Source of the DNA: Atopostipes suicloacalis DSM 15692
GTDB taxonomy: Bacteria; Bacillota; Bacilli; Lactobacillales; Carnobacteriaceae_A
Assembly (NCBI RefSeq): GCF_900129085.1
Contig: NZ_FQUF01000007.1
Location: 17,146 to 81,145 of the forward strand
Direction of reading: 5' to 3'
Length of the DNA stretch: 64,000 bases
Shown here: piece by piece, positions 63,512 to 64,000 of the stretch
How positions within the stretch are numbered: position 1 is the stretch's first letter
How the letters are laid out: the number at the start of each line of letters is the position of its first letter
Made by a program: the position numbers and the translations under genes
The notes under the pieces: model-generated
Seen by the model: only the letters and a program-made list of their open reading frames with translations
Told to the model about the DNA's origin: nothing
The model's database searches: none

Positions 63512-64000
63512 TTAGGCTAACCCCGTAGTCCCTACGGTCTTGGAAGCTAAAATTCTTAAGGCTTCCTGTTTCAGATTTATGCTTGCGTTAATATCCCTGT
63601 CCTGATGAGCATGGCACTCTGGACATTTCCATTCACGAACAGTGAGATTCTTAACAGCTTTATTTTGATAGCCACACTCAGAACACAGTTGACTGGACGG
63701 GAAATTCCGTGCAACAACGACAAGTTCTTTCCCGTACCATTTTGCTTTGTATTCAAGCATGTTACGAAATTCTGCCCAACTCACTTCTGAGATGGCTTTG
63801 GCTAATTTGCGATTCAAAACCATATTCTTTACCAACAAATCTTCGATGCCGATAATGTCGTGGTTTTTGACAATCTCGGTCGAGATTTTATGCAGGTAGT
63901 CGGTTCGTTTGTTCTTAATGCTTTCATGAATCTTCGCAACTTTGATGCGTTGTTTTTGATAGTTCTTGGATTCCGATAGCTTACGGCCAACCTTGAGAGC
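63512..64000 (-). CDS. TnpB (IS200/IS605-family RNA-guided nuclease), 3' part
   Basis: The frame is open to the right edge of the window, so 162 C-terminal residues are seen. The RuvC-II Glu is in IIGIEDLLVKN, a zinc finger follows (CSECGYQ and CPECHAH), and the RuvC-III Asp is in HQDRDINASINL. TnpB cuts DNA under guidance of an RNA from the element end. The codon use and composition here look more GC-rich than the host neighbours. No tnpA is visible. Confidence 0.9.
   Translation of the reverse strand, partial: ALKVGRKLSESKNYQKQRIKVAKIHESIKNKRTDYLHKISTEIVKNHDIIGIEDLLVKNMVLNRKLAKAISEVSWAEFRNMLEYKAKWYGKELVVVARNFPSSQLCSECGYQNKAVKNLTVREWKCPECHAHQDRDINASINLKQEALRILASKTVGTTGLA

Overview
The window is AT-rich, gene-dense chromosomal DNA from a low-GC Gram-positive bacterium. 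The gene set points to Lactobacillales: an SpxB-type pyruvate oxidase, a CamS lipoprotein, an LmrCD-like ABC exporter pair, EpuA, DUF1146, GlgC/GlgD and no sporulation genes. A Carnobacteriaceae-like genus is the best guess, but this is inference from gene content and not from a marker gene. No rRNA, tRNA or CRISPR array was found.

Layout. 1-3.6 kb: end of an alpha/beta hydrolase, a LysR regulator divergent from a two-gene chromate transporter, and a cell-wall amidase. 3.7-10.8 kb: DEAD-box RNA helicase with a long leader, DUF2500 and TraX membrane proteins, RecQ, phosphoglycerate mutase and a PAP2 phosphatase. 10.9-18.9 kb: an accessory-looking stretch with a chloramphenicol acetyltransferase homologue, a GNAT enzyme, pyruvate oxidase with an upstream cre-like site, a DUF1835/DUF3658 protein, an AraC-type regulator, and an overlapping VanY-CapA pair. 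19.6-30.9 kb: the housekeeping cluster pcrA-ligA-camS-gatC-gatA-gatB-dagK-rlmD on the minus strand. 31-35.8 kb: a GntR regulator, a frameshifted PurK-like ATP-grasp gene, a GH73 glucosaminidase, a decayed lipoprotein gene and a complete IS3-family element. 35.8-48.9 kb: ltaS, a two-component system, a short SSB, epuA, an mreB/mbl gene, murA, DUF1146, upp, tsaC/ywlC, prmC, prfA and tdk. 49-63.4 kb: manA, a TetR-controlled ABC exporter pair, an AI-2E-type permease, a lactonase, an EIIA-Glc protein, uppP and glgC-glgD-glgA. The right edge holds the 3' part of a tnpB element.

Cell-envelope functions dominate the second half: murA, mbl, ltaS, uppP, amidase, glucosaminidase, VanY and dagK, which recycles diacylglycerol from lipoteichoic acid synthesis. 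Central carbon genes include gpmA, spxB, manA, the lactonase, EIIA and glycogen synthesis.

The most noteworthy signals are non-coding. (1) Six DnaA-box-like 9-mers lie in 100 bp just upstream of the ywlC/tsaC gene, a locus known to bind DnaA in Bacillus subtilis. (2) The IS3 element sits exactly in the tetraloop of the ltaS terminator, with a 3-bp target duplication. (3) A GC-rich 41-bp tandem repeat occurs at three intergenic sites. (4) A 40-bp AT-rich array of five hairpins lies between convergent genes. Several gene starts were moved to better ribosome-binding sites and are explained in the entries.
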